Positions 26,637-38,004 of a DNA stretch of 64,000 bases are shown piece by piece. Positions within the stretch are counted from its first letter, which is position 1. Each line of letters begins with the position of its first letter. The DNA comes from Pontibacter flavimaris (GTDB lineage: Bacteria; Bacteroidota; Bacteroidia; Cytophagales; Hymenobacteraceae). Under the pieces are notes generated by a model. It was not told the origin of the DNA. It did not search any database and was given only the letters and a program-made list of their open reading frames with translations. The position numbers and the translations under genes are program-made. The stretch covers positions 947,324-1,011,323 of the forward strand of contig NZ_LVWA01000005.1 in NCBI RefSeq assembly GCF_001907195.1. Reading direction: 5' to 3'.

Positions 26637-26817
26637 GGCTGCCTTTTTCGTGGAAGTATACTTTCGCGCCTGTTTTATACTTCCTGCGCGCTGCCGCGCA
26701 TTTATACTTCAAAAATCCTATCTTTAAGTCAGGACGTACGTTTGCAGGATAAGCCTTATCTCGCTATTCCCGGTGTAGGGCGCAGTCTATCCTCCTTACC
26801 TAAAACCATTGATTGAC

Positions 26818-27420
26818 ATGAAGATAACCCTGATGATGGCGGTGCTGGCCCTGTTTTGCTTTGAGGTGCAGGCGCAAACCAAATCCACGGCGAAAGTTCC
26901 AGCCGCCGAAGCCCAGATTAAAGCCGCCGTGCTGGCTGCGCCTGCCGCTAAGCGCGACGGTGCCGCCGTGTATGGCTACGATGCCAGCGGCAAGTTCGTG
27001 CTGTTGCGCAAAGGTACCAACGAGCTCATCTGCCTGGCCGACGATCCGGCGCAGGAAGGCCTGTCCGTATCCTGCTACCACAAGGATTTGGACCCCTTTA
27101 TGGCACGGGGCCGCGCGATGAGAGAAGCCGGCAAAAGCTCCGATGAGATCTTTAAGGCAAGGGAAGCGGAGGCCAAGAATGGCAAATTGAAAATGCCCAA
27201 ACAGCCCACCTCGCTGTTTGTGTACTCGGCACCTGCAGAAGGCTTCAACGCGGCTACCGGCGAGGTAAAGAACGGCTACCTGCGCTATGTGGTCTACATC
27301 CCGTACGCCACCGCCGAAAGCACCGGCCTGCCCCTGAAACCGGACGCGCCGGGTATGCCCTGGATCATGCACCCCGGCACCCACGGCGCCCACATCATGA
27401 TCAGCCCGCCGCGCAATTAA
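26818..27420 (+). CDS. secreted hypothetical protein
   Basis: 200 residues. Signal peptide MKITLMMAVLALFCFEVQAQ, then an Ala-rich helix and a compact domain with GAAVYGYDASGKFVLLRKGT, ICLADDP, CYHKDLDPFMARGRAMREAG, and a C-terminal GMPWIMHPGTHGAHIMIS. The two His near the C-terminus in a Gly-rich loop suggest a binding site, but I do not recognise the family. Start ATG 26818 chosen over a TTG three codons earlier. A terminator follows at 27443. Confidence 0.75.
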   Translation: MKITLMMAVLALFCFEVQAQTKSTAKVPAAEAQIKAAVLAAPAAKRDGAAVYGYDASGKFVLLRKGTNELICLADDPAQEGLSVSCYHKDLDPFMARGRAMREAGKSSDEIFKAREAEAKNGKLKMPKQPTSLFVYSAPAEGFNAATGEVKNGYLRYVVYIPYATAESTGLPLKPDAPGMPWIMHPGTHGAHIMISPPRN

Positions 27421-27442
27421 AGTATAAAGTATAAAAAATTAC

Positions 27443-27484
27443 AAAGCCGTCTTTCCTGCACGCAGGGGAGGCGGCTTTTCTTTT
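27443..27484 (+). terminator. rho-independent terminator
   Basis: AAAGCCG...CGGCTTT stem with inner pairing TCCTGC / GCAGGG and T-rich tail. Confidence 0.75.
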
Positions 27485-27678
27485 ACCAAAAGTATAGAAG
27501 TATGATTTTTTAGTGAAACTGTCAAAAGAAGAAGGGAGCTGCTTGCAGCTTCTTGTATGACTTCTTCCGGTGCGTACAGCTGCTGTCGGTAGCCCCGCCT
27601 TCCAGGCCAACCCACCGCCGCATTGCCTCGTTTCTTAGTGGAAACCTTAACTATTTTTCATTTAAGAAAGGAGGACAG

Positions 27679-28626
27679 ATGTTTTATCACGTAAAGGAGT
27701 TACAATTTAACGCCCGCGTGTCAAAGCCGGACCCGGCTTTTGCCAGTCTGCTGCTTGAGCAGTTTGGCGGGGCCAACGGTGAGCTGAAGGCGGCCATGCA
27801 GTACTTTGTGCAGGCCTTTGCCATGCGCCAGCCCCACCCCGACAAGTATGATTTGCTGATGGATATTGCCACAGAAGAGTTCAGTCACCTGGAGATCGTT
27901 GGCGCGACCATACAGATGCTGCTCGGCCCGATCAACGGCGAGTTGAAGAATGCAGCCGAGGAGTCGGAAATCATGCAGTTGCTCGATGGCAAGGCCAGGA
28001 AGGAGGATTTTATCCATAACGCCATGGTGAACCCGCAGTTCTTTGTGCTTAGTGGCGGCGGCCCAACCCTCACCAACAGCCAGGGCGTGCCCTGGAACGG
28101 CTCTTATGTAGATGCCAACGGCGACCCATCCGTAGACCTGCGCTCTAACATTGCTGCTGAGTCGAGGGCCAAGATCGTGTATGAATACCTGCTACAGTTC
28201 ACCAGCGACCCCTACGTAAAGGAGACACTCCGCTTTCTGATGACACGTGAGGTGGCGCATTACCAGATGTTCGAGGCGGCGCTGGAGACCATTCAGCCCA
28301 ACTTCCCGCCGGGCGTGCTGCAGGGCGACCCACGCTACAGCAACTCCTACTTTAACATGTCGAGCGGTGGTGATGCCCGGGGACCCTGGAACGAAGGAAA
28401 AAGCCCGAGCCTGGGAGAAACCTGGCAGTATGTGGAGGAGCCGTTCAGTCATGTAGTAGAGACGAACGGTATGGTCGATCATGGGCCGCGCGGCACCGAC
28501 CGTACGGAGGCCTCCGTGGAGAAAATGAACAAGACTTTGAGCGAGGAACGCAGCAAAAAAGTAAAAGCAGCCGTACCTAGTGGCATGAACCAATGGTGTG
28601 AGTACCCTCAGAACGGAATGGCCTAA
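27679..28626 (+). CDS. manganese catalase
   Basis: 315 residues. Four-helix-bundle dimanganese catalase that splits hydrogen peroxide. Metal ligands are placed as in the family: Glu in NGELKAAMQYFVQ, Glu and His in TEEFSHLEI, Glu in AAESRAKIVYEYL, and Glu/His in TREVAHYQMFE. The start at 27679 (MFYHVKELQFNARV) fits relatives; the longer frame to 27553 does not. An AGGAGG lies eight bases ahead, an unusually good Shine-Dalgarno for this phylum. The DsbA-like gene follows after 18 bases, so both are probably co-transcribed for oxidative stress. Confidence 0.92.
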   Translation: MFYHVKELQFNARVSKPDPAFASLLLEQFGGANGELKAAMQYFVQAFAMRQPHPDKYDLLMDIATEEFSHLEIVGATIQMLLGPINGELKNAAEESEIMQLLDGKARKEDFIHNAMVNPQFFVLSGGGPTLTNSQGVPWNGSYVDANGDPSVDLRSNIAAESRAKIVYEYLLQFTSDPYVKETLRFLMTREVAHYQMFEAALETIQPNFPPGVLQGDPRYSNSYFNMSSGGDARGPWNEGKSPSLGETWQYVEEPFSHVVETNGMVDHGPRGTDRTEASVEKMNKTLSEERSKKVKAAVPSGMNQWCEYPQNGMA

Positions 28627-28644
28627 GGGTAGTAACCGAAGCAG

Positions 28645-29439
28645 ATGATACAAAAAGAAAGCAAACTAAAAGATACAAAGCAAACTAAAGCTGGGTCGGT
28701 GGAGATAGAGGTCTACACCGACCCTCTTTGTTGCTGGAGCTGGGCCCTGGAGCCGCAGTGGCGCCGCCTGCGCTACGCCTACCAGGGCCGCCTGAAGTGG
28801 CGCTACCGCATGGGCGGCCTCATCCCCAATTGGGATTCCTTTAACGACCCGATGCATGCTATCAGCCGGCCGCTGCAGATGGGGCCGCTGTGGATGGAGG
28901 CACGCCATACTTCGGGTATGCCAATCAAAGACAAGGTATGGTTTGATAACCCGCCCGCCTCGTCGTACCCGGCCTGTATTGCCGTGAAGGCCGCGGAGCT
29001 GCAGTCGCCGGTGGCGGCGGAGACGTACCTGCGCAAAGTGCGCGAGGCGGTGATGCTGCACGGGCAGAACATTGCGGAGTGGCAGGTGTTGCGGCAGACA
29101 GGCAAGGAGCTGGCACAGGAGCACCCTGAAATACTCGATGCAGCAAAGTTTGAGGAGGACCTGAGCGGCCGCGAAGCCCGTAAGGCCTTTGAGGAGGATC
29201 TCCTGCGGGTGCGCCTGCACAACATCAGCCGCTTCCCTACGTTCACGATGCGTCTGGCAGGAGCTACAGCAGGCGTGATGATCGTGGGCTACAGACCCTA
29301 CGAAGCACTGGAAAAAGCCCTGAAACAGGTGGCCCCCGAGCTGGAACCCATCCCGCACACAACCGACGAACTGGAATACCGAAGGTACTGGGGAAGTATA
29401 ACCAACCGCGAGGTGCAGGAGGCGCTCAGGCAGGGGTGA
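28645..29439 (+). CDS. DsbA-family (SpxH-like) thioredoxin-fold protein
   Basis: 264 residues with no signal peptide, so probably cytosolic. The thioredoxin-fold strand VEIEVYTDPLCCWSWALEPQ has CCWS in place of CxxC, so only the first Cys pair exists, as in the FrnE/SpxH branch that binds ClpXP substrates or works as an adaptor. Later SRFPTFTMR holds the cis-Pro. It is co-oriented 18 bases after the Mn catalase, suggesting a joint stress-response role. A disulfide isomerase function is less likely because of the missing second Cys. Confidence 0.82.
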   Translation: MIQKESKLKDTKQTKAGSVEIEVYTDPLCCWSWALEPQWRRLRYAYQGRLKWRYRMGGLIPNWDSFNDPMHAISRPLQMGPLWMEARHTSGMPIKDKVWFDNPPASSYPACIAVKAAELQSPVAAETYLRKVREAVMLHGQNIAEWQVLRQTGKELAQEHPEILDAAKFEEDLSGREARKAFEEDLLRVRLHNISRFPTFTMRLAGATAGVMIVGYRPYEALEKALKQVAPELEPIPHTTDELEYRRYWGSITNREVQEALRQG

Positions 29440-29571
29440 TGGTTATAAATCCTCCTACTATCATCGAAGTATAATAATGCGCTTTTATACTTTGATGCCG
29501 GTTTCCTTAAGCAACAGGAGGGAAATGAATTGCTTTTGAAAGTATAAAACTGCTGCTCATACTTTAAAAGC

Positions 29572-29607
29572 AAAGAGGCGCGATGCAAAAGTGCACCGCG
29601 CCTCTTT
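29572..29607. terminator. bidirectional terminator between convergent genes
   Basis: Stem AAAGAGGCGCG (29572-29582) / CGCGCCTCTTT (29597-29607), preceded by TACTTTAAAAGC and followed by ATACTT. Confidence 0.8.
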
Positions 29608-29626
29608 ATACTTCAGGTTATACTTC

Positions 29627-31831
<2,205 letters not shown>

Positions 31832-32166
31832 TTAGCTTTGATACGTAATGCTGATAAATTTATACTTTGTGCCGGGCTCAGCTGCCCTGGCAGGTTAGCC
31901 TGTATGTTTATTCTGTTGATGAATCTGTTATTGTAAAGCGCGGGTGTACATGGTGCAATTGCTGTTATAGTAGTAGTGTTGAGCCACGGGTTTTATCCCT
32001 TCGGAGAGATACTTTAATTTTAGAGCTGGCACTGGACGGTGTCTGGCCGGTTGCTCTGCTGTTTTACGTAAGCCTGCTGGAGTGTTGGGTGGAGTGGGCG
32101 TGCCGGCAGGTCTGAACTTAAACCTTTGCCTGCGGGGTTATCAGCCTGAGGTTATACTTTGAAGAG
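31832..32166. other. gene-free stretch
   Basis: About 335 bases between the GH97 gene and the next small gene. No terminator-like hairpin or open frame of note. Contains AGTATA-type motifs. Confidence 0.45.
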
Positions 32167-32343
32167 ATGACGAAAGAAGAATTTACTGAGAATTACGCCA
32201 ATGCCCTGGATGCTATCATCGCCGCCATGGCGGAGGAGCAGGAAATTGACCCGGATAAGTTCTATAGTATGATTTGCGTGCTGGAGAACCTGCGCTTTTT
32301 CAGCCCGGTGCTCTATGCGGCCATCCGCAGCAAGAAAAAGTAA
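32167..32343 (+). CDS. small acidic hypothetical protein, 58 residues
   Basis: Encodes a helical protein (MTKEEFTENYANALDAIIAA...) with a basic C-terminal AIRSKKK. ATG at 32167, TAA at 32341. A TATACTTTG is seven bases upstream. Coding-like codon choice and amphipathic helices suggest a real gene. Unknown function. Confidence 0.6.
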   Translation: MTKEEFTENYANALDAIIAAMAEEQEIDPDKFYSMICVLENLRFFSPVLYAAIRSKKK

Positions 32344-32710
32344 GTATAGCCGGAAAGGAGATACCATCTGCCTATGCTTTCCGTACGCCGTTCCCGGAAA
32401 GGGCAGGCAAAGTATAAACTCGTTTCAACAGCAACCCTTATCAACCCAAACGTGGCTTTTATACTTTGATGCCGCTATACTTTTACCCAGCCCTGCTCTA
32501 AGGGCGGGGGATGTATGCTGCTGGTGTTGTCGGTACAAAGCCGGTTAAAATACAAGTCTGCCACAGGCCTCACTGGTTGAACCATCCACTTAAGAAACCC
32601 TAAATTTTCCACAGCTCCGCCTCATACTTTAAGAGTGTTTAAAAAAAGCAGGAAAAAGCTAAACAAAGTTTTAAGATAGATGTACTACAAACATCACCCT
32701 ATCTAAAACT
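32344..32710. other. gene-free stretch
   Basis: About 365 bases with no convincing open frame; contains several AGTATA motifs and presumably the promoter of the receptor gene, though no clean -33/-7 pair was found. Confidence 0.45.
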
Positions 32711-35137
32711 ATGAGGCTCCTCTTTCTACTTGCTTTTATTTTACCTGCCTTTGCCTGGGCGCAAACAGGCATTATCACCGGCACCATCCGTGACCGGAAC
32801 ACACAGGAGCCGCTCATCGGGGTGTCCGTGCAACTGGTGGGCACGCAGCAGGGTACCGTGAGCAACGAAAACGGTGCCTTCCGGCTGGACAATATTCCCG
32901 TGGGCAGCTATACGGTGCAGAGCACTTACATCGGGTACCAGCCGCTGAGCAAGTATAACATCAACGTGACAGCCGGCAATGTGCAGATCCTGAACTTTGA
33001 GCTGGCGCCGGCCACCAGCGAGCTGCAGCAGGTGGAAGTGGTGGCCAACCGCAGGCAAAGCGCCGCCGTGGCCGATCTGATCACGCCCCTGTCGGTGCAG
33101 AGTTTGAGCAGCGAGGAGATCCGCAGCAACCCTGGGGGCAATTTTGATATATCCAAAGTGGTGCAGGTGCTGCCCGGCGTGGCGACCAACGGCACCAGCG
33201 GCGGCCGTAACGACCTAATCATACGGGGCGGAGCGCCCAGCGAAAACGTGTACTACCTCGACGGCATCGAGATTCCGCTCATCAACCATTTTACCACACA
33301 AGGCAGCGCCGGCGGGGCCACAGGTATCCTAAACGTTTCGTTTATCGAGGACCTGAAAGTGAGCTCCTCCGCCTTTGATGCGCGCTATGATAATGCGCTT
33401 TCCTCGGTGTTTGAGTTCCGGCAGCGCTACGGCAACCCCGAGCGTTTTTCGGGCAACGTGCGCCTGAGCGGCTCGGAGTTTGCCACCACGCTGGAAGGAC
33501 CGATAGGGGAGAAGACAACCTACCTGGTTTCGGCGAGGCGCTCTTACCTGCAGTTCCTCTTCAAGCTCCTCGACCTGCCCATCCGCCCGAACTATTGGGA
33601 TTTTCAGTACAAGGTAGATCATAAGATCGACGAGAAAACCTCCCTTTCCTTTATCGGAGTGGGGGCCATTGATGAGTTCTCGTTTGGTGTTCCGCGCGAA
33701 AGCACCCCCGAAAGCGAGTACATCCTGCGCTCGATCCCTTATAATAACCAGTGGAACTATACGACCGGCGTGGCCGTGAAAAGGCTGGTGAGCGATGGCT
33801 ACGTAAACCTGGCCCTGAGCCGCAACGCGTTCAACATCGACCTGGAGAAAACGGAGGCAGCCGAAACGGAAGGGGAGCAGCGGCTAACCTTGAAATCAAC
33901 CTCGCGGGAAACGGAGAACAAGCTGCGCCTGGACGTGAACAAGTATAAAAACGGCCTGAAGTATGCTTATGGCGTGTCGGGGCAGTATGTGCAGTTCACG
34001 AATGATATCTTCAGTTTGGTGCGAAATGAGGTGCGCGATGAGGCAGGCAACCTGGTGCAGCCCGGCATTACGGTCAATTACGATGGCAAGCTGGACTTTT
34101 TCCGCTATGGCGCCTTCGGTCAGGTTTCCCGATCGGTGCTGGATAATAAACTGGGCCTGAGCCTCGGCCTCCGCACCGACATGAACTCCTTTACCGAAGA
34201 AGGCCGCAACCCCTTCAAAACGCTGTCGCCGCGCCTGGCTGTTTCCTACCTGTTATCTGATAAATGGACCCTGAATGCCTCTTCCGGCATCTACTACAAA
34301 CTGCCTACCTATACCGTGCTGGGCTACCAGGAAGATGGCGCTTACCTGAACAAGAAGGCTGATTATATCCGTACCATACATTACGTGCTGGGCACCGAGT
34401 TTTTGCCGCGGCAGGATCTGCGCTTTACCCTGGAGGCGTTCTACAAAGACTATGGAAATTACCCGGTATCGCTGCGCGATGGTATCTCGCTTGCTAACCA
34501 GGGAGGGGACTTTGGTTCTATCGGCAACGAGGTAGTGCGCACATCCGGCAAGGGAAGAGCCTATGGTGCAGAGTTTTACCTTCAAAAGAAGCTGACCGGG
34601 ACGGTCTTCTCGGTGCTGTCCTATACCTATGTGGTGAGTGAGTTTGCCGGAAGCGATGGCCGCTACGTGTCCAGTGCCTGGGACTACCGGCACCTGGTTT
34701 CGGGATTGCTGGGCAAGAAGCTGCCGCGCAACTGGGAGTTTGGCCTGAAGTACCGCTATGCCGGCGGGGCACCGTCCACCCCTTTCGATCTGGAGGCCTC
34801 TCAGCTCAACTATGCCTCGCTGGGCGTGGGTATCCTGGATTACACCAGGCTGAACACGGACCGGCTGCAGCCATTCAGCCAGCTTGACGTAAGAATCGAC
34901 AAGAAGTGGAACTTCAACCGGGTGACGCTGGACCTGTTCCTGGATGTGGCCAACGTGCTGGCCAGCAACACGCCCGGCTTCGATCGTTATACTTTCCAGC
35001 GGAATGAAGACAATACCGGCTTTGCCACCACCGATGGCGGCACACTGCGCAACGACGGCAGCAATGCCATCCCGGTTATCCTGGAGAATAATGATGGCAA
35101 CCTGGTGCCCACGCTTGGCTTTATCGTAGAATTTTAA
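32711..35137 (+). CDS. TonB-dependent receptor
   Basis: 808 residues. Signal peptide (MRLLFLLAFILPAFAWAQT), a carboxypeptidase-like regulatory beta domain (ITGTIRDRNTQEPLIGVSVQ, residues 20-105), then a plug domain with IRSNPGGNFDISKVVQVLPG and NDLIIRGGAPSENVYYLDGI, and a 22-strand barrel ending in an aromatic residue (TLGFIVEF). It imports a large substrate across the outer membrane using TonB energy. No SusD partner, so it is not a glycan SusCD pair; substrate unknown. The TspO-like gene follows after 39 bases and may share its transcript. Confidence 0.9.
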   Translation: MRLLFLLAFILPAFAWAQTGIITGTIRDRNTQEPLIGVSVQLVGTQQGTVSNENGAFRLDNIPVGSYTVQSTYIGYQPLSKYNINVTAGNVQILNFELAPATSELQQVEVVANRRQSAAVADLITPLSVQSLSSEEIRSNPGGNFDISKVVQVLPGVATNGTSGGRNDLIIRGGAPSENVYYLDGIEIPLINHFTTQGSAGGATGILNVSFIEDLKVSSSAFDARYDNALSSVFEFRQRYGNPERFSGNVRLSGSEFATTLEGPIGEKTTYLVSARRSYLQFLFKLLDLPIRPNYWDFQYKVDHKIDEKTSLSFIGVGAIDEFSFGVPRESTPESEYILRSIPYNNQWNYTTGVAVKRLVSDGYVNLALSRNAFNIDLEKTEAAETEGEQRLTLKSTSRETENKLRLDVNKYKNGLKYAYGVSGQYVQFTNDIFSLVRNEVRDEAGNLVQPGITVNYDGKLDFFRYGAFGQVSRSVLDNKLGLSLGLRTDMNSFTEEGRNPFKTLSPRLAVSYLLSDKWTLNASSGIYYKLPTYTVLGYQEDGAYLNKKADYIRTIHYVLGTEFLPRQDLRFTLEAFYKDYGNYPVSLRDGISLANQGGDFGSIGNEVVRTSGKGRAYGAEFYLQKKLTGTVFSVLSYTYVVSEFAGSDGRYVSSAWDYRHLVSGLLGKKLPRNWEFGLKYRYAGGAPSTPFDLEASQLNYASLGVGILDYTRLNTDRLQPFSQLDVRIDKKWNFNRVTLDLFLDVANVLASNTPGFDRYTFQRNEDNTGFATTDGGTLRNDGSNAIPVILENNDGNLVPTLGFIVEF

Positions 35138-35176
35138 GGCAGCACGTATACCTGGTGGGACAGACTCCTTCGAACT

Positions 35177-35989
35177 ATGAGTAAGATAAAAGCCTTAGCC
35201 ATCCTGAACGCCGTGTTCTTCCTGGTGCACTTGGTGCCTTCGCAGCTGACCCAACTGAAGCTGCTGAGCGGCCAGTCCATTGGCGATGTATCGGACAAAT
35301 ACCCCACGCTTTTTACTCCGGCAGGTATCACGTTCTCCATCTGGGGCCTCATTTACCTGGCGCTGATCGTCTTCTGCATTTACCACTTGCTAAAGGCGTT
35401 TAATGCGGATGCAACACACGAGGCGAACCGGGATGTGCAGCGGCTGGGCTACCTGTTTATAGGTAACAACCTGGCCACCGGCGCCTGGACCATCGCCTGG
35501 GTACACGAGCTGCTGGTGCTGTCGGTGGCACTGATGCTCATGCAACTCCTCACGCTGCTGGCCATGCAACTAAGGTTGGGCATCTTTGATCCGGCACGCT
35601 CCGCTGCCTCCAGGTGGTTCACGCAGGTTCCGCTCAGTCTATACTTTGGCTGGATCTGTATTGCCACCATCGCCAACGTCAGTGCCGTGCTGGTGGGTGT
35701 GGGCTGGGATGGGTTCGGGCTTTCTCCCGAATTCTGGACGGTCGTGATGCTGGTGGTGGCTACGCTACTGACACTGTTTGTGGTGCTAACGCGGCATAAC
35801 CCATTTGTCGGGCTCGTTACCCTCTGGGCATTTTACGGCATTATACTAAAGCAGCGGGAGCAGTATCCTGGCTCTTACCCCGAGATCATTACAACAACCT
35901 GGATCGGAATGGCGCTGGTTGCGGCTGCCGTGCTGGTTATACTTTACAGAAATTCACTAGCAGCGAAAGCGGCCGTAACGGAAGTATAA
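35177..35989 (+). CDS. TspO/MBR-related membrane protein
   Basis: 270 residues with about seven to eight helices. The segment LFTPAGITFSIWGLIYLALI (residues 45-64) is the TspO-like signature. A full TspO has five helices and about 160 residues, so this is an extended version, common in Bacteroidota. TspO proteins bind tetrapyrroles and cholesterol and affect stress responses; whether this long type does is unknown. Follows the TonB receptor closely. Confidence 0.75.
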   Translation: MSKIKALAILNAVFFLVHLVPSQLTQLKLLSGQSIGDVSDKYPTLFTPAGITFSIWGLIYLALIVFCIYHLLKAFNADATHEANRDVQRLGYLFIGNNLATGAWTIAWVHELLVLSVALMLMQLLTLLAMQLRLGIFDPARSAASRWFTQVPLSLYFGWICIATIANVSAVLVGVGWDGFGLSPEFWTVVMLVVATLLTLFVVLTRHNPFVGLVTLWAFYGIILKQREQYPGSYPEIITTTWIGMALVAAAVLVILYRNSLAAKAAVTEV

Positions 35990-36030
35990 AGTATTAATTC
36001 CGGTCAGGAAGAACTCCCTGATCCATACTT
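35984..36030. terminator. terminator-like hairpin framed by AAAGTAT/ATACTTT
   Basis: Outer arms AAAGTAT and ATACTTT with an inner TCAGG / CCTGA stem between convergent genes. It lacks a long T-run. Confidence 0.5.
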
Positions 36031-36062
36031 TACAGCTTAATCAATCCGGTTATCCAACCGTG

Positions 36063-37304
36063 TCAGTTTTTCCTGGAGCTGGCGACAATGATCTGGTTTT
36101 CATCTTCCTTGCCACCGTTTTGCTCGGGGTATAGGAAGTGCTCGATCTCCTTCAGGTGCCTGAAGCTGCCGTTGGGCACATTGCTCAGTATGATCAGGGC
36201 GCTGTGGTCTTTGGGGTTCCGGAGCAGATAAGTGGCGTAGCCGTGCCAAAGCCCGCCGTGGTACACCACCGTGTCGCCGTTGCTGACCTCTTTGATGCGC
36301 CAGCCGAACCCATAATCCTCATCCTTTTTCCGCTCCTGGCGCGTGCCGGTAAAGGCCAGCTCCAGGGTTTCGTGCTTCACCAGCTTTTCGGTGTACAGGG
36401 CCTGGTCCCACTTATACAGATCCTCCACGGTAGAGTACATGCCTTTGTCGCCCAGCACGGTGTCCAGGTAATCCGGCCATCGCTTCCGCCTGCCGCCGGT
36501 GTGGCCGGTGGCTACCTTCTCCGTCTGCGCCACCAGGCTGTCGCTGTAGGTGAAGGTGTTTGTCATCTGCAGGGGGGCAAAGATTTTCTTCTGCAGGAAC
36601 GAAGCAAAAGGCATCCCGGAGGCTTTCTCCACGATGGAGGCCAGCAAGAAATAACCCGTATTGCTGTAATCGAAGCGCCTGTCTGGCTGGAAGTATACAG
36701 GCGGCTTGTGGGTTGCCATCAGGTCCAGCACATCGTCGTTGGTGATCGGCACTTTCCGGTCGGGCCAGAGTTCATCGCTGAAATAAGTATAGTTCGATAG
36801 CCCCGAGCGGTGCGAGAGTAGCTGCCGGATGGTAATGCCGCTGTAGGGGAAATCGGGGATGTACTGCTGCACGCTGTCGTCATACTGCAGTTTGCCCTGT
36901 TCCTGCAACATCATTACGGCCATGGCCGTGAACTGCTTCGACACCGAGGCCAGCTGAAAAGCCGTCTGCGTATGCAGGGAGTCCCGGCGCTGAAAGTCGG
37001 CATAGCCAAAAGCACCCGTGTATACCACCTCGTCATACTTGGTCACCAGCACCGTGCCGTTAAATCCGTTGCGCTTATGGAGGTGGGTGAAGATGGAGTC
37101 GAGGTGGCGGCCCAACTGGCGGGCACTGTCTGCTGTAAAGTAGGCCGGAACCGGAACGCGCAGCCTGCCATGTTCCTCCACCTCCTTTACCTTCTTCTCT
37201 CCCAACTTATCCTGCCTTGCCTCCTGGCAGGAAAAGAGGAACACACAGCAGAGCAACACGATACCGCACCGCAGCAAGAGCAATTGTACTTTTAGAAAGG
37301 CCAT
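36063..37304 (-). CDS. serine hydrolase lipoprotein, beta-lactamase class C-like
   Basis: 413 residues from the ATG at 37304, giving a lipoprotein signal (LLRCGIVLLCCVFLFSC). A longer frame to 37427 adds 41 residues with no signal sense. The domain has the SxxK catalytic pair (ASVSKQFTA), YSNTGYF as the YxN motif, and HGGLWHGYATYLL as the HxG motif. The family covers esterases, D-aminopeptidases and penicillin-binding-like enzymes; substrate unknown. Not evidence of drug resistance by itself. Anchored to a membrane facing the periplasm or outside. Confidence 0.87.
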   Translation of the reverse strand: MAFLKVQLLLLRCGIVLLCCVFLFSCQEARQDKLGEKKVKEVEEHGRLRVPVPAYFTADSARQLGRHLDSIFTHLHKRNGFNGTVLVTKYDEVVYTGAFGYADFQRRDSLHTQTAFQLASVSKQFTAMAVMMLQEQGKLQYDDSVQQYIPDFPYSGITIRQLLSHRSGLSNYTYFSDELWPDRKVPITNDDVLDLMATHKPPVYFQPDRRFDYSNTGYFLLASIVEKASGMPFASFLQKKIFAPLQMTNTFTYSDSLVAQTEKVATGHTGGRRKRWPDYLDTVLGDKGMYSTVEDLYKWDQALYTEKLVKHETLELAFTGTRQERKKDEDYGFGWRIKEVSNGDTVVYHGGLWHGYATYLLRNPKDHSALIILSNVPNGSFRHLKEIEHFLYPEQNGGKEDENQIIVASSRKN

Positions 37305-37580
37305 ACCTGAAAATACCAACAAGAGATTCCGACTTAAATATAAGGCTTCAACTAAAGCAGGGCACGAATAATTGCACGCAGACCAGCATTTCAGGAAAAG
37401 ATGAAAACCAGGGGAGATATCATACAATTAGGCACAGGCAGAAAATGCTGTCCTGGTTGGGAGTGGCAGCCAATTTTTAACTGGCTTTATACTTTATACT
37501 TCTACACAAAGCTATAAAGTATAAAGCGATTGCCGGTGGAGTGGCCAAGCTTGCACATGGACAAATAAACTGCGAATGAA

Positions 37581-37610
37581 TTTGATAGCTTGGAATATTA
37601 TGATACATTG
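37581..37610 (+). promoter_or_regulatory. promoter of the tyrA leader region
   Basis: TTTG (37581-37584), 19 bases, TACATTG (37604-37610). It matches the -33/-7 pattern with one T short in the -7 box. Transcription would begin about 37617, right before the first leader peptide. Confidence 0.6.
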
Positions 37611-37619
37611 CCTGCAGAA

Positions 37620-37685
37620 ATGAGAACAGCATACAAGCATACAGTATACGCCAGCTATTATACCTTATGTCATAAGGGCGGCTAA
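37620..37685 (+). CDS. candidate leader peptide 1 (Tyr-containing, 21 residues)
   Basis: ATG at 37620 encodes MRTAYKHTVYASYYTLCHKG and one more Gly, with four Tyr codons in 21, ending 30 bases before the terminator at 37715. The Tyr content could be chance, but placement between a promoter and a terminator fits an attenuator leader for tyrosine synthesis. Confidence 0.4.
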   Translation: MRTAYKHTVYASYYTLCHKGG

Positions 37686-37714
37686 CCTGTGTGCTGAAAA
37701 ATACACCCATGACG

Positions 37715-37739
37715 AGCCTCCCGAAGGGAGGCTTTTTTT
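37715..37739 (+). terminator. terminator 1 of the tyrA leader
   Basis: Perfect 8-bp stem AGCCTCCC / GGGAGGCT with GAA loop and a run of seven T. Confidence 0.85.
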
Positions 37740-37749
37740 ATGTAACCTG

Positions 37750-37833
37750 ATGAAGCTTAACCTGGCCCCGTATTTCCCTTTTTATTATTACTACTTCTAT
37801 CTCAGGAAGGAGCAGGGGCATCTATGGCAATAA
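37750..37833 (+). CDS. Tyr/Phe-rich leader peptide 2 (27 residues)
   Basis: ATG at 37750, TAA at 37831. Residues 8-17 read YFPFYYYYFY: six Tyr and three Phe in ten codons. It ends 22 bases ahead of a terminator (37856) and lies upstream of the prephenate dehydrogenase gene. This is the classic layout of transcription attenuation: a ribosome starved for Tyr-tRNA (and Phe-tRNA) stalls on the run and prevents the terminator from forming. Confidence 0.8.
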   Translation: MKLNLAPYFPFYYYYFYLRKEQGHLWQ

Positions 37834-37855
37834 AAAGCAAGTATATGACATAGGA

Positions 37856-37884
37856 AGAGTCCCCGGCCGGCGGACTCTTTTTTT
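37856..37884 (+). terminator. terminator 2 (attenuator) of the tyrA leader
   Basis: Stem AGAGTCC (37856-37862) / GGACTCT (37872-37878) with a GC-rich loop, then seven T. A weak alternative pairing of GGGG (37815-37818) with CCCC (37861-37864) could act as antiterminator. Confidence 0.8.
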
Positions 37885-38004
37885 ATGTAGCAAAGGGCCT
37901 GCGGAAGTATAAAGCCGCCGCTAAAGTATAAAAGTCTGCCGTAACCAGGCGCTACAAAGTATAACATTGAATCGATCATCATAGAACATCAAACTACGGG
38001 AAAC

